Source: Akkermansiaceae bacterium (GTDB lineage: Bacteria > Verrucomicrobiota > Verrucomicrobiia > Verrucomicrobiales > Akkermansiaceae). From it: DNA of 7,992 nt. Numbering within the stretch: position 1 is the first letter of the stretch; each line of letters begins with the position of its first letter. Of the stretch, positions 1 to 7,103 are shown one piece after another. The notes under the pieces were generated by a model. That model saw only the letters and a program-made list of their open reading frames with translations. It was not told the origin of the DNA and did not search any database. The stretch spans positions 1-7,992 of the forward strand of contig JALOTR010000099.1 in assembly GCA_025457805.1 (NCBI GenBank), given 5' to 3'. Both the position numbers and the translations under genes were made by a program.

Positions 1-1191
1 GAGATGATACAACTCCGGGCCCTGTGATTTGCCCTTGTTGCGAAGGATGAGTTTCCAATCGCCATCGCGCAAGGCACTGGGACCCTTCGGCCCGCTGGTG
101 CGCCAGTGCAGGGTGCGTTTGGGGAAGGCATCCGGATTTCCTGACAGCAATGGCAGCAAGCTGTGTCCATCGAGTTTCGCATCCGTCGCCACTTTGCCGC
201 CGGCGAGATCGATGAAGGTAGGCAACCAGTCGAGTGTGATGACGGGTGTATCGATGATGCTGCCGGGCTTGATTTTTCCCGGCAGGCGCATGGCCATCGG
301 CACGCGGATGCCACCTTCGTGAACCTGGCCCTTCGCACCGCGCAAGGGTGTGTTGATGGCACCGGTGCTGGTTTGGCCGCCGTTGTCATTGGAGAACACC
401 ACCAGCGTGTTGTCTGCAAGGCCCAGCGCATCGAGGCGATCCATAATCCGCCCGCAGTTATCATCCAGCGATTTCACCAATCCGGCATAGTTAAGTCGTT
501 TTTTGTTAGGAAAACCCTTGAGCGCGGCGACGACCTCCGGCTTCGGTTGCAGAGGGCCGTGAGGAGCGGTGAAGGAGACAAACAGGAAGAAGGGCTTGTC
601 CTTGTTTTTCTCGATAAACGCACACGCCGCCTCACCGATGCGATCGGTGGTATAGCCTTCTTCGGGAATCTCCTTGCCATCATCGAAGATGAGCTGATGC
701 GGGGAGGATTTCCGGAGCGGGAAATAGGATCTCGATCCTTGGAGAAAACCATTGAAGTGATCGAATCCACGTTCGCGTGGTTGATAGGTATCCGGATAGC
801 CGAGGTGCCATTTGCCCACCAGGCCGGTGGTGTAGCCGAGGGGTTTGAGATGATTTCCCACCAACTTCTCCGTCAAAGGCAGGCCGCCTTTCATATAATT
901 CTGCGGGATGTTTTTCTCATGCCCGAAGCGTTGCTGATAGCGTCCCGTCATGGCCCCGGCACGCGAGGGCGAGCAGACGGCACCTGTCACGTATGCTTGT
1001 GAAAACACCGCGCCTGCTTTTGCCAGCGAAGTCAGACGGGGCGTGAGAGCCGCGAGCGCGGGGTCGGCATTTTTCTGGAAACCGAAGTCGGCATAACCCG
1101 CATCATCGGAAAAAAGCACCACCACATTGGGTGGAGCCGCGTGGGCGATTGGCAGGGCGGCGAGGGCGAGAAGCAACAGGAAGCATTTCAT
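1..1191 (-). CDS. Secreted S1-family sulfatase (arylsulfatase-like), 3' end cut by the window edge
   Basis: Encodes 397 residues from an ATG at 1191 with no stop before base 1, so the C-terminus is missing. Residues 1-18 form a signal peptide (basic start, then a Leu/Ala core ending AHA). Seen motifs: the metal-binding Asp pair D29-D30 (VLFSDD), the formylglycine motif C73-S-P-S-R77 followed by AGAMTGR, GKWHLG at 126-131, APHGP with H211, D269-N270-G-G and EGGIRVP at about 292-298. The C-terminal subdomain has begun (GDWKLI, then ELYHL), so roughly 50-100 residues are probably missing. From family knowledge, such enzymes hydrolyse sulfate esters on glycans or aryl compounds once the Cys is oxidised to formylglycine; no maturase is in this window. 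The start overlaps the stop of the upstream sulfatase by 4 bp (ATGA), so the two are probably co-translated. The substrate cannot be read from sequence. Confidence 0.95.
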   Translation of the reverse strand, partial: MKCFLLLLALAALPIAHAAPPNVVVLFSDDAGYADFGFQKNADPALAALTPRLTSLAKAGAVFSQAYVTGAVCSPSRAGAMTGRYQQRFGHEKNIPQNYMKGGLPLTEKLVGNHLKPLGYTTGLVGKWHLGYPDTYQPRERGFDHFNGFLQGSRSYFPLRKSSPHQLIFDDGKEIPEEGYTTDRIGEAACAFIEKNKDKPFFLFVSFTAPHGPLQPKPEVVAALKGFPNKKRLNYAGLVKSLDDNCGRIMDRLDALGLADNTLVVFSNDNGGQTSTGAINTPLRGAKGQVHEGGIRVPMAMRLPGKIKPGSIIDTPVITLDWLPTFIDLAGGKVATDAKLDGHSLLPLLSGNPDAFPKRTLHWRTSGPKGPSALRDGDWKLILRNKGKSQGPELYHL

Positions 1192-2768
1192 GGTGGTGGA
1201 GTTTCGGATGGCAAACGAAGCGGGCGCGGTTTGCCAGTGGCGCGATCCACGGGCAGCGGCGATTTCATTTCATTCAACCTGTCAGATAGCTCGCGGGCGA
1301 GTTGGGTGAGGCGCGGAAATTCAGATTGTGCAAGATTGCGCGTTTCACCGGGATCTTTGCCGAGATCATAGAGTTCCCAAGTCTGTGGCTCATGGAAATA
1401 AATCGCCTTCCAATCCCCGGAGCGGATCGTGCTGTGCGGTTGATAGCCAACATGGCGGTCCGCCGGGTAGGGCGTCCAGACATTGGGAAAATGCCAGAAG
1501 ATCGAAGCTTTCCGCCGTGTCTCCGAAGGATTGGTAAGCGCCGGGCTGATGTCCTCGCCATCGATCGGAGAATCCGGCGATGCCACTCCCGCCCAATTGA
1601 GGAATGTGGGAAACAGGTCCTCGATCATCACCGGTTTCGCCAAGCGGCTGTTTGCGGTGATGGGGACTTTTTTCTGCAAGTCGCTGGCAGGATTGTTTTC
1701 CGCCCAGGTAATGATCGCAGGGACCCGGATACCACCTTCATAAGCGGACCCCTTGCCTTCGCGAAGTGGCAAGTTATGGGTAAGGGCCGCAGTGCCGAGG
1801 ATGTCCTTGCCGCGTACGGCATGACTGAGGCCGCCATTGTCGGTATAGAAAACCACCAGAGTTTCATCCGCGATTTCGAGTTCCTTGAGCTTGTCGAGCA
1901 CCCTGCCGAGCGAGGCGTCCATGCCCTCGACCATCGAGGCATAGAGTTTTTCGGACTCCGCGACGGCTTGTTTCTGATAGTTTTCCAAATAAGGCCGGTG
2001 CGGTTGCAGCGGCGTGTGCACCGCATAGTGGGAGAGATAGAGGAAGAAAGGTTGTTTGTTCCCCTTCACGCAGCTTTCCATTTCGCGGCAGGCCTCGGTG
2101 GTGAGTGCATCGGTGAGATGGATGTCCTTGCCCTTGGAGTCCGCAAGTCCGGGCACGGCCCAGATCTCCTTGCCGGGCTGGCCCTCGCCATATCGCTCCA
2201 AACCCTGAAAGCTCCCGGGAGCCCCCGCAGCGTGGCCGGCGATGTTCACATCGAAGCCCAGCTTGAGCGGATCCGCGCCATCGGTGCCCACCGCTCCCCA
2301 GTGGGCCTTGCCGATGTGGATGGTCCGGTAGCCCGCCTTGCGCAGCAACTCGGCGGCGGTGGGGGCATCGCCCGGCTGGAGGCCCTCTTTTTTCCACGCC
2401 GGAGGGAGCAGCTGCGGGGACTTGCCGGATGTTTCGCCCTTGAGCGTCCAATTCGTGATATGGTGCCGGGTGGCATTCCGCCCGGTGAACCAGGACACCC
2501 GGGTGGGCGTGCAAACGGCGCAGGAATAAGCCTGCGTCAGCCGCACCCCGCTCGCCGCGAGCCGCTCCATGGCGGGGGTGCGGAAAAAGTCATTGAAGGG
2601 CGTGCGTTCGCTGTGGAAAGGCACCGAGCTGTCCTGCCAGCCCATGTCATCCACCATAAAAAACACGATGTTGGGCTTGGAAACCGCCCCGGAGGCCGGG
2701 ATGGCGACGCTCCAGACGAGCAGCAAGCATGCGGATTTCAGACACCGGAGGGATGGGAGGAAACTCAT
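1188..2768 (-). CDS. Secreted S1-family sulfatase, complete
   Basis: 526 residues from the ATG at 2768. A TTG 12 bp further upstream (2780) is in frame and would add four residues, but ATG is preferred; neither has a clear ribosome binding site. Residues about 1-28 are a signal peptide. Numbered from the ATG: metal-binding D40-D41 (MVDDMGW), formylglycine motif C86-T-P-T-R90 followed by VSWFTGR, GKAHWG at 153-158 (the Lys and His of the usual GKWHLG are kept, the flanking residues differ), SHYAVHTP near 246-253, D310-N311-G-G, EGGIRVP at 344-350, and a C-terminal region with GDWKAI and ELYDLGKDPGETRNL typical of family ends. The length is normal for a single-domain sulfatase. It acts extracytoplasmically on sulfated substrates after Cys-to-formylglycine conversion. 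It is the first gene of a minus-strand operon and its TGA overlaps the ATG of the next sulfatase (ATGA). The two differ clearly in sequence, suggesting different sulfate positions or substrates (inference). Confidence 0.96.
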   Translation of the reverse strand: MSFLPSLRCLKSACLLLVWSVAIPASGAVSKPNIVFFMVDDMGWQDSSVPFHSERTPFNDFFRTPAMERLAASGVRLTQAYSCAVCTPTRVSWFTGRNATRHHITNWTLKGETSGKSPQLLPPAWKKEGLQPGDAPTAAELLRKAGYRTIHIGKAHWGAVGTDGADPLKLGFDVNIAGHAAGAPGSFQGLERYGEGQPGKEIWAVPGLADSKGKDIHLTDALTTEACREMESCVKGNKQPFFLYLSHYAVHTPLQPHRPYLENYQKQAVAESEKLYASMVEGMDASLGRVLDKLKELEIADETLVVFYTDNGGLSHAVRGKDILGTAALTHNLPLREGKGSAYEGGIRVPAIITWAENNPASDLQKKVPITANSRLAKPVMIEDLFPTFLNWAGVASPDSPIDGEDISPALTNPSETRRKASIFWHFPNVWTPYPADRHVGYQPHSTIRSGDWKAIYFHEPQTWELYDLGKDPGETRNLAQSEFPRLTQLARELSDRLNEMKSPLPVDRATGKPRPLRLPSETPPP

Positions 2769-2947
2769 GGGATGCAACAAAAAGGGACCGCCATCCTACC
2801 GGAAATGTCTCCAAAGCCTTTCATTCCGGCCTTTCGAGGCGTCACAAGGCCCATAAAATCAGGCATTCAGACAGAATCTTCCAAAATAGTCGTGGTGGTT
2901 TGCTTTCGGCCGGGAACGATATAGAGTCCGCCGATCTTTGAATAACC
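2769..2947. promoter_or_regulatory. Divergent intergenic region between the sulfatase operon and the desaturase gene
   Basis: This 179-bp gap must hold promoters for both directions. For the plus-strand desaturase, TATAGA at 2920-2925 is a plausible -10 box, but the only -35-like sequences (TGGTTT at 2896-2901, 18-bp spacer; TTGCTT at 2900-2905, spacer too short) are weak. For the minus-strand sulfatases I found no good box. Repeats seen: GCCTTTC twice at 2816-2822 and 2829-2835 (13 bp apart), and a perfect 6-bp inverted repeat GGCCTT/AAGGCC at 2828-2833 and 2846-2851 with a 12-base spacer. These could be regulator sites in front of the sulfatase start, but they are short enough to occur by chance. 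Confidence 0.35.
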
Positions 2948-4477
2948 ATGGCTTCTGGTAACAAGAAACACATCCTCGTCGTCGGTGCGGGACCGGGCGG
3001 TCTCACGGCCGGAATGCTCCTGGCCCACCGCGGCTTCCGCGTGACCATTGTGGAGAAAAACAAACAGGTCGGAGGGCGCAATGCGGAGCTCAAGCTGGAT
3101 GATTTCTCCTTCGATCTCGGGCCCACCTTCCTCCATCAGAAATTCTGTTTGGATGAGATTTTCGCCGAGATCGGCGGCCGCAGCGAGGATCATTTGGAAT
3201 TCGTGGACCTCAACCCGATGACCCGCCTGAGCTGGGGTGACACTTCACTCCACACCTACAGCAACACCGAGCGGATGTCCGCCGAGATCGAGCGGGTGTT
3301 TCCGGGCAGCAGCGATGGATTCGAGCGCTACATGAAGGACCATGCGGTCAAGTTCCGCAGCATTTACCCCTGCCTCCAGCGGCCTTATCACAAACTGTCC
3401 TCTTACATGCAGCTCACCCTGATGAAGGCCCTGCCGCATGTGCTCACGACTCGCAGCGTGCACGATGTGCTGGGCGATTATTTCGACGAGGAGCGCCTCA
3501 AGCTGGCCTTCACCTTCCAGGCGAAATATCTGGGAATGTCGCCATGGCATTGCCCCGCCTTGTTCAGCATCCTTTCCTTCACCGAGTATCGTTATGGCGT
3601 CTATCACGTGCAGGGCGGGCTCAACCGCATCTCGCATGCCATGGCGGATTCGTTTGTCAAACTCGGGGGCGAGCTTCGGCTGGAGTCGCCGGTCAAACAA
3701 CTCGTCGGCAGCGGCCGCGAATTGACAGGTGCCATTCTAGGCAATGGCGAACGCATCCAAGCGGACGCGGTGGTGGTGAATGCGGACTACGGCCATGCGG
3801 CTACCAGCCTGTTTGGCGATCGCAACATCCCTGAAAACCGCCTGCGCGGGAAAAAGTTCTCCTGCTCCACTTTCATGATCTATCTCGGAATCGACAAGAT
3901 CTATGAAAACGAGCCGCACCATCACATTCTCTTCGCGGACGATTACCGTGCCAACGTGGCGGACATCCAGAGCGAGAAGTATGTTTCCGATGACATGTCG
4001 GTTTACATCCGGAACTCCTGCGTGACGGATCCGCACGTGGCGCCCGCCGGTCAGTCCGGATTGTATATCCTCGTGCCCACCATCAACACGCGCCATGGTT
4101 TCGATTGGGAGAGCCACAAGGAGGACTACGTGGACAAGATCCTGCGCCGCATCGAGGAACGCACCTCGATGAAAGACCTCCGGAAACACATCGTCGCCAA
4201 GCAGATCATCACGCCAGACGATTGGCGGAGCGGCAACATTTTCATGGGTGCCACCTTCAATCTCGCCCATACCCTCACGCAGATGCTCTACATGCGTCCG
4301 CACAACCAATATCAGGGATATAACAACTGTTATCTCGTAGGTGGTGGAACGCATCCGGGCAGCGGCCTGCCCACGATCTATGAATCCGGCCGCATCAGCT
4401 CGAATCTGATCTGCGAACAATTCGGCGTGCCCTATCAGTCGGTGGATCTTGCTTCCGAATACCTGCGGAATGCATGA
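2948..4477 (+). CDS. CrtI/CrtN-family phytoene (or diapophytoene) desaturase, FAD-dependent
   Basis: 509 residues, a normal length for the family. The start is ATG with no visible Shine-Dalgarno. The N-terminus has the Rossmann FAD motif G13-A-G15-P-G-G18 after a short beta strand (ILVVGAG), the acidic E36 at the end of the second strand (VTIVEKN), VGGRN at 41-45, and DLGPT at 56-60. The C-terminus carries the family signature at 462-488 (YLVGGGTHPGSGLP, then ESGRISSNLI), which contributes to the FAD site. The family introduces double bonds into phytoene or, in C30 pathways, diapophytoene, as a membrane-associated flavoprotein. From sequence alone I cannot separate CrtI from CrtN, CrtD or CrtP-type relatives, or exclude a related isomerase. 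No phytoene/squalene synthase or other carotenoid gene is in the window, so the desaturase appears to stand alone. It is divergent from the sulfatases and convergent with the 379-residue gene downstream. Confidence 0.9.
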   Translation: MASGNKKHILVVGAGPGGLTAGMLLAHRGFRVTIVEKNKQVGGRNAELKLDDFSFDLGPTFLHQKFCLDEIFAEIGGRSEDHLEFVDLNPMTRLSWGDTSLHTYSNTERMSAEIERVFPGSSDGFERYMKDHAVKFRSIYPCLQRPYHKLSSYMQLTLMKALPHVLTTRSVHDVLGDYFDEERLKLAFTFQAKYLGMSPWHCPALFSILSFTEYRYGVYHVQGGLNRISHAMADSFVKLGGELRLESPVKQLVGSGRELTGAILGNGERIQADAVVVNADYGHAATSLFGDRNIPENRLRGKKFSCSTFMIYLGIDKIYENEPHHHILFADDYRANVADIQSEKYVSDDMSVYIRNSCVTDPHVAPAGQSGLYILVPTINTRHGFDWESHKEDYVDKILRRIEERTSMKDLRKHIVAKQIITPDDWRSGNIFMGATFNLAHTLTQMLYMRPHNQYQGYNNCYLVGGGTHPGSGLPTIYESGRISSNLICEQFGVPYQSVDLASEYLRNA

Positions 4478-4605
4478 ACGCATGGGACTTCCCCGATCTG
4501 TTCCGCATTCATCGTGAGGAACTGTTAGTGGGAGACGTGGCGAAGCTTGGTGGGGACTTCGGATTCAGCGCGCCTGATTCACCCATTCTTCCAGCCGCTC
4601 CTTGA
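4474..4605 (+). CDS. Possible 43-codon small ORF overlapping the desaturase stop (ATGA)
   Basis: An ATG at 4474 shares ATGA with the desaturase stop and opens 43 codons ending in TGA at 4603-4605. The product starts MNAWDFPDLFRIHREELL and ends PDSPILPAAP. I recognise no domain. The first ~28 residues look like a soluble amphipathic helix; the rest is Gly/Pro-rich. Its last ~41 bp run antisense to the end of the convergent gene, so at most the 4474-4564 part is free of another gene. It could be a translationally coupled small protein, the leftover 5' end of a decayed downstream cistron, or chance. The overlap geometry matches the two confident operon junctions here, which is the only argument for it. 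Confidence 0.22.
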   Translation: MNAWDFPDLFRIHREELLVGDVAKLGGDFGFSAPDSPILPAAP

Positions 4606-5704
4606 GACTGGCGAGTTCGCCACGGTGGGCTTCCAAGGCAGGATCCTCCATCCACCGCGTGACCTGTTGCAAGGCGGCGCGATCCCCCGCAGTGATGGTT
4701 TCAAACGTATAAGGAGCCGGATGTTTCCCATAGAGCCGATAGCCGGTGGTAGCGCTGCGCAAGGGGAAGGATTCGAGAAACGCGTTGATCTCACCCGCCT
4801 GCCGCAAAGGGTCCCGCAGGTATTGATCCACTGCTGCGAGTTGCGCCGCATCCGCCGGATCCGCACGGGCCATCAACATGGCGCGGGCGGCAGGTTCCAA
4901 AGGCGTGTCGGCTTGGACCAGCGCGATGCCCTCCGCCGGATGATCCGCAGAGAATTCATCCAAGGCGCGATTCCGCAGCTTCGGATTTCCCTCCCAGCGG
5001 GCAAGCGCCTCCGCGGCCGCAGTAGTTCCCAAAAGCCGGGGGAGGTCGAATGCCTCGCCAAATCCTCCGGAGTTTTTCCATTCGCTGCGGCCGAGCAGGG
5101 TTTTGAAATGCGTCAGCAACTCTTCATCCGAAGCTCGCGCAAGGCCTTTGCGGGTAAGCGATCGGAGGGAAACGGCGAATTCATCGGCAGAGTCCGTTTT
5201 GGCAATCACCGAGCGCGCAGTGGCTGCCGCCAGCTCGGGATCGGATGCGGCGAGCACATCCAAAAGAAACACCCGCAAGGTCGGCCAGCTCTGCAGGAAT
5301 CCATGGGGACCGACCCGGAACGCGAGGCCGAGGTTGCGATCCTCTCCGCTTTCCAAAAGTCGCGTGAGTGCGTTTGCAAGGACCTGGAGATCCTTTTCCG
5401 TCCACGAAACCCGCAGGGCGAGCAGGCGTTCGCGAATCTCCTTGGAACTTGGCTTCGGCTCCGAATCAAGCCATGCCAGCAGGTCAGTCCAGTCGTTTTC
5501 GATTGTCTGCTCCGCCGTCGAGTCGCGGAGCGCCCGCTCCGCCTCGGGGGTGGGCCGGAGGCTTGGCGAGCGGGTGGTGGTTTTCCCCTCGCCGGAAGAA
5601 GTTGTGGAGCTGCGGGTTGAATCCTCGCTGGCGGGCGAGAAAAACAACCAAGCCCCGGCAAGCAGAAGGACGGCCGCCAGCAGCGCTGCCCTCGGACGGC
5701 TCAT
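4565..5704 (-). CDS. Membrane-anchored helical protein of unknown function
   Basis: 379 residues from ATG at 5704; I recognise no family. A basic start (MSRPR) precedes a hydrophobic stretch at about 6-22, either an uncleaved anchor or a signal peptide. A Ser/Thr-rich, probably disordered segment follows at about 23-54. The rest (about 55-379) is predicted by eye to be almost all alpha-helical, with many Ala/Leu/Glu/Arg helices separated by short Asp/Pro turns, resembling a HEAT- or TPR-like solenoid, though I cannot show a regular repeat. There is no Cys, no catalytic motif and no heme motif. Its start overlaps the stop of the upstream protease gene by 4 bp (ATGA), so the two are probably co-translated; it may be a scaffold, substrate or modulator of that protease (inference). 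The protein lies outside or at the membrane if the N-terminal segment works as read. It is probably lineage-restricted. Confidence 0.88.
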   Translation of the reverse strand: MSRPRAALLAAVLLLAGAWLFFSPASEDSTRSSTTSSGEGKTTTRSPSLRPTPEAERALRDSTAEQTIENDWTDLLAWLDSEPKPSSKEIRERLLALRVSWTEKDLQVLANALTRLLESGEDRNLGLAFRVGPHGFLQSWPTLRVFLLDVLAASDPELAAATARSVIAKTDSADEFAVSLRSLTRKGLARASDEELLTHFKTLLGRSEWKNSGGFGEAFDLPRLLGTTAAAEALARWEGNPKLRNRALDEFSADHPAEGIALVQADTPLEPAARAMLMARADPADAAQLAAVDQYLRDPLRQAGEINAFLESFPLRSATTGYRLYGKHPAPYTFETITAGDRAALQQVTRWMEDPALEAHRGELASLKERLEEWVNQAR

Positions 5705-6939
5705 GGTTCGGTTCCGCCAGACGAGGCTTGGCCGGGAACAGACGTCAATTCAAGCACCACCGATTCCACCGTGCAGATGTCTCCCTTGAGGCGGTCCTGG
5801 AAACGAACTGTCCAGCGTCCTTCCAGATCCACGTCTTCGAAGAATTCTGAAAGGTCCTTGCTGTTGATGATCAGATTGCGCTTTCCGCCGCCTTCTTGGT
5901 TGTGAACCAGTGCCTGAACGCCGCCCGGACCGGTGAGAAGCACCTGAAGATCGCCCTGATGGGTGGTTTTCACCTTCACCGAAACTTTCACCGACTCCAC
6001 TTTCGCGTCTTTCTCGAAGCCCGAAACATTGAGCGGATAATCCGTCCATTGGTGGACGCCGTCAGGCAGTTGCTGCTTGCGATTGCTGGAAAAAAAGCGG
6101 GACGTGGAAGACACGCTATTTGAGTTCACTGACTGCGGCACGCCGGCTTTCACGACGGGCGAAACGGCATCGAGCATGGTATTCAGCTCCGATGAGAAGG
6201 CATAAACTATGGTTTCCGAAGGCAGGCCACCGACGACCACTCCAGCCGCAGACCAGCCCGCCGTGCCGCCATCCGTCCAGATGGGTCCGCCGCTGTTTCC
6301 GGGACCGGTGCTGATGAGTGTCGTTTCCAGAGCGCTTCCCGAATAGGTATTGTAGGTATTCAGGGAAGGTCCCGTCCGATACATGAAAAATCCGCCAATT
6401 GGCTGGTCCGAGTAGGCGATCCGCGCGGGATAACCGGTCATCATCGAGCGTACCGGTTTTTTCAAATCCGCCGAGCCGGACATATTGATCCTCGCCGCCG
6501 ATCCGCTGGTGAGGTTGGTGAAGGAAAACCCAATGATGAAATCCCGGCCGAAGGCTTTGCCGTTGATGGCATCTTCTTCCTCGACGATCTCCGCGTAGTT
6601 GGTCCAGCGGAAAAAACCCCGGCTTTGGATTGCCGCCTTGCGGTCCAGTTTGTTCGCATGGGCTTGAGGGTGCCACTTCGGCGGGGATTTCCAGACCATT
6701 TCGTCGTCATCGAAGACCACGTGTGCGGCTGAGAAAAAGGTGCGCCGGTTCCAGGCGCAAAAGCCACTGCCCCGGGCTTCGCCGCTGGTGACCGCCCCGT
6801 TGAAACGGTAGGGATCCTCCTTGATCTGGGAGTCCGCGACCTTCTCGGGCGTGGTGGTCTTGGACTTGGGTTTGGCAGATGCCGTAGCGATACTGGCGAG
6901 GACCAGCACTCCTACAACAGGTATTTTGACAATCTTCAT
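5701..6939 (-). CDS. Secreted trypsin/V8-like serine protease with C-terminal P/Homo B domain
   Basis: 412 residues from ATG at 6939. Residues 1-22 are a signal peptide (hydrophobic core, then ASA before KPK). Residues about 40-260 form a chymotrypsin-fold protease: H73 in FFSAAHVV, candidate Asp D133 in GRDFIIGF, a GYP motif (169-171) as in V8/glutamyl-type S1B proteases, and the nucleophile S216 in GPGNSGGPIW. A Ser/Asn-rich linker (about 268-290) leads to a C-terminal beta domain (about 295-398) with the P/Homo B pattern: HQGDLQVLLTGPGG, then GRWTVRFQD, then GD and VESVVLEL. P domains are known mainly from kexin/furin and some bacterial secreted proteases, where they stabilise the catalytic domain. 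The Asp assignment is less sure than His and Ser. First gene of a two-gene operon; its TGA overlaps the next ATG. A palindromic TTGACA region lies upstream. Substrate unknown. Confidence 0.92.
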   Translation of the reverse strand: MKIVKIPVVGVLVLASIATASAKPKSKTTTPEKVADSQIKEDPYRFNGAVTSGEARGSGFCAWNRRTFFSAAHVVFDDDEMVWKSPPKWHPQAHANKLDRKAAIQSRGFFRWTNYAEIVEEEDAINGKAFGRDFIIGFSFTNLTSGSAARINMSGSADLKKPVRSMMTGYPARIAYSDQPIGGFFMYRTGPSLNTYNTYSGSALETTLISTGPGNSGGPIWTDGGTAGWSAAGVVVGGLPSETIVYAFSSELNTMLDAVSPVVKAGVPQSVNSNSVSSTSRFFSSNRKQQLPDGVHQWTDYPLNVSGFEKDAKVESVKVSVKVKTTHQGDLQVLLTGPGGVQALVHNQEGGGKRNLIINSKDLSEFFEDVDLEGRWTVRFQDRLKGDICTVESVVLELTSVPGQASSGGTEP

Positions 6940-6959
6940 GGGTGTAAGGTTCGAATAGC

Positions 6960-6995
6960 TGAAATTTCAATAGATACTCGACAATTTTTGTCAAG
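6960..6995 (-). promoter_or_regulatory. Putative promoter/operator of the protease operon
   Basis: Reading towards the protease, a perfect -35 box TTGACA (complement of 6989-6994) sits inside a near-perfect 19-bp inverted repeat at 6977-6995 (8-bp arms, 3-bp centre, one mismatched pair). About 7 bp closer to the gene is a perfect 10-bp palindrome TGAAATTTCA at 6960-6969. No good -10 box lies 16-18 bp from the TTGACA; the best are ATTGAA or TATTGA near 6966-6972. The palindrome at the -35 and another at the expected -10/start region would suit repressor or activator binding. The protease ATG is 37 bp beyond the larger repeat. Promoter function is inference; the repeats are seen directly. Confidence 0.4.
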
Positions 6996-7016
6996 CCAGC
7001 TTTCCCCGAACGCCCG

Positions 7017-7036
7017 CCATGGCGATCAAGCCATGG
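7017..7036. repeat. Perfect 7-bp hairpin (CCATGGC / GCCATGG)
   Basis: Arms at 7017-7023 and 7030-7036 with a six-base loop. It lies 67 bp past the DUF3127 stop, in the direction of that gene's transcription, so it could protect or terminate that transcript. No T-run follows on either strand, so it is not a standard intrinsic terminator. Confidence 0.4.
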
Positions 7037-7053
7037 AGCAACCAGGCCAAAAA

Positions 7054-7103
7054 CAGATGAAATGAACCGCAGATGAACTGGACGAACTCAGATTTCAGAG
7101 ACT
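7054..7103. repeat. Degenerate short repeats (CAGATGAA / ATGAAC type)
   Basis: Just beyond the DUF3127 stop, CAGATGAA occurs at 7054-7061 and 7070-7077. ATGAAC-like units occur at 7062-7067, 7073-7078 and (ACGAAC) 7082-7087, a loose 9-11 bp period, followed by CAGATTT. This resembles the degenerate end of a dispersed intergenic repeat of the 'CGCAGATGAACGCAGAT' kind that I recall from several environmental bacterial genomes. I cannot confirm that further copies exist here. Confidence 0.3.

Noticed and set aside
163..1002. A 279-codon open frame on the plus strand
   Set aside because: It lies antisense to the partial sulfatase, whose signal peptide and full set of catalytic motifs show the minus strand is coding.
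1302..2924. A 540-codon open frame on the plus strand
   Set aside because: It is fully antisense to the complete sulfatase. The product is Arg/Gly/Ala-rich with no recognisable domain; GC-rich codon use on the opposite strand explains its openness.
3737..4483. A 248-codon open frame on the minus strand
   Set aside because: It is antisense to the desaturase, including its conserved C-terminal signature; no domain is visible in it.
4500..4522. A GTTCC...GGAAC pairing as a terminator between the convergent genes
   Set aside because: The stem is only 5 bp with a 13-base loop and no T-run, so chance is a sufficient explanation.
4547..5620. A 357-codon open frame on the plus strand
   Set aside because: It is antisense to the 379-residue anchored-protein gene; the minus-strand frame has an export signal, helical composition and an operon junction, and the plus-strand product is low-quality Arg/Gly-rich sequence.
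7017..7036. The CCATGGC hairpin as an intrinsic terminator
   Set aside because: No T-run follows the stem on either strand, so it is kept only as a hairpin.
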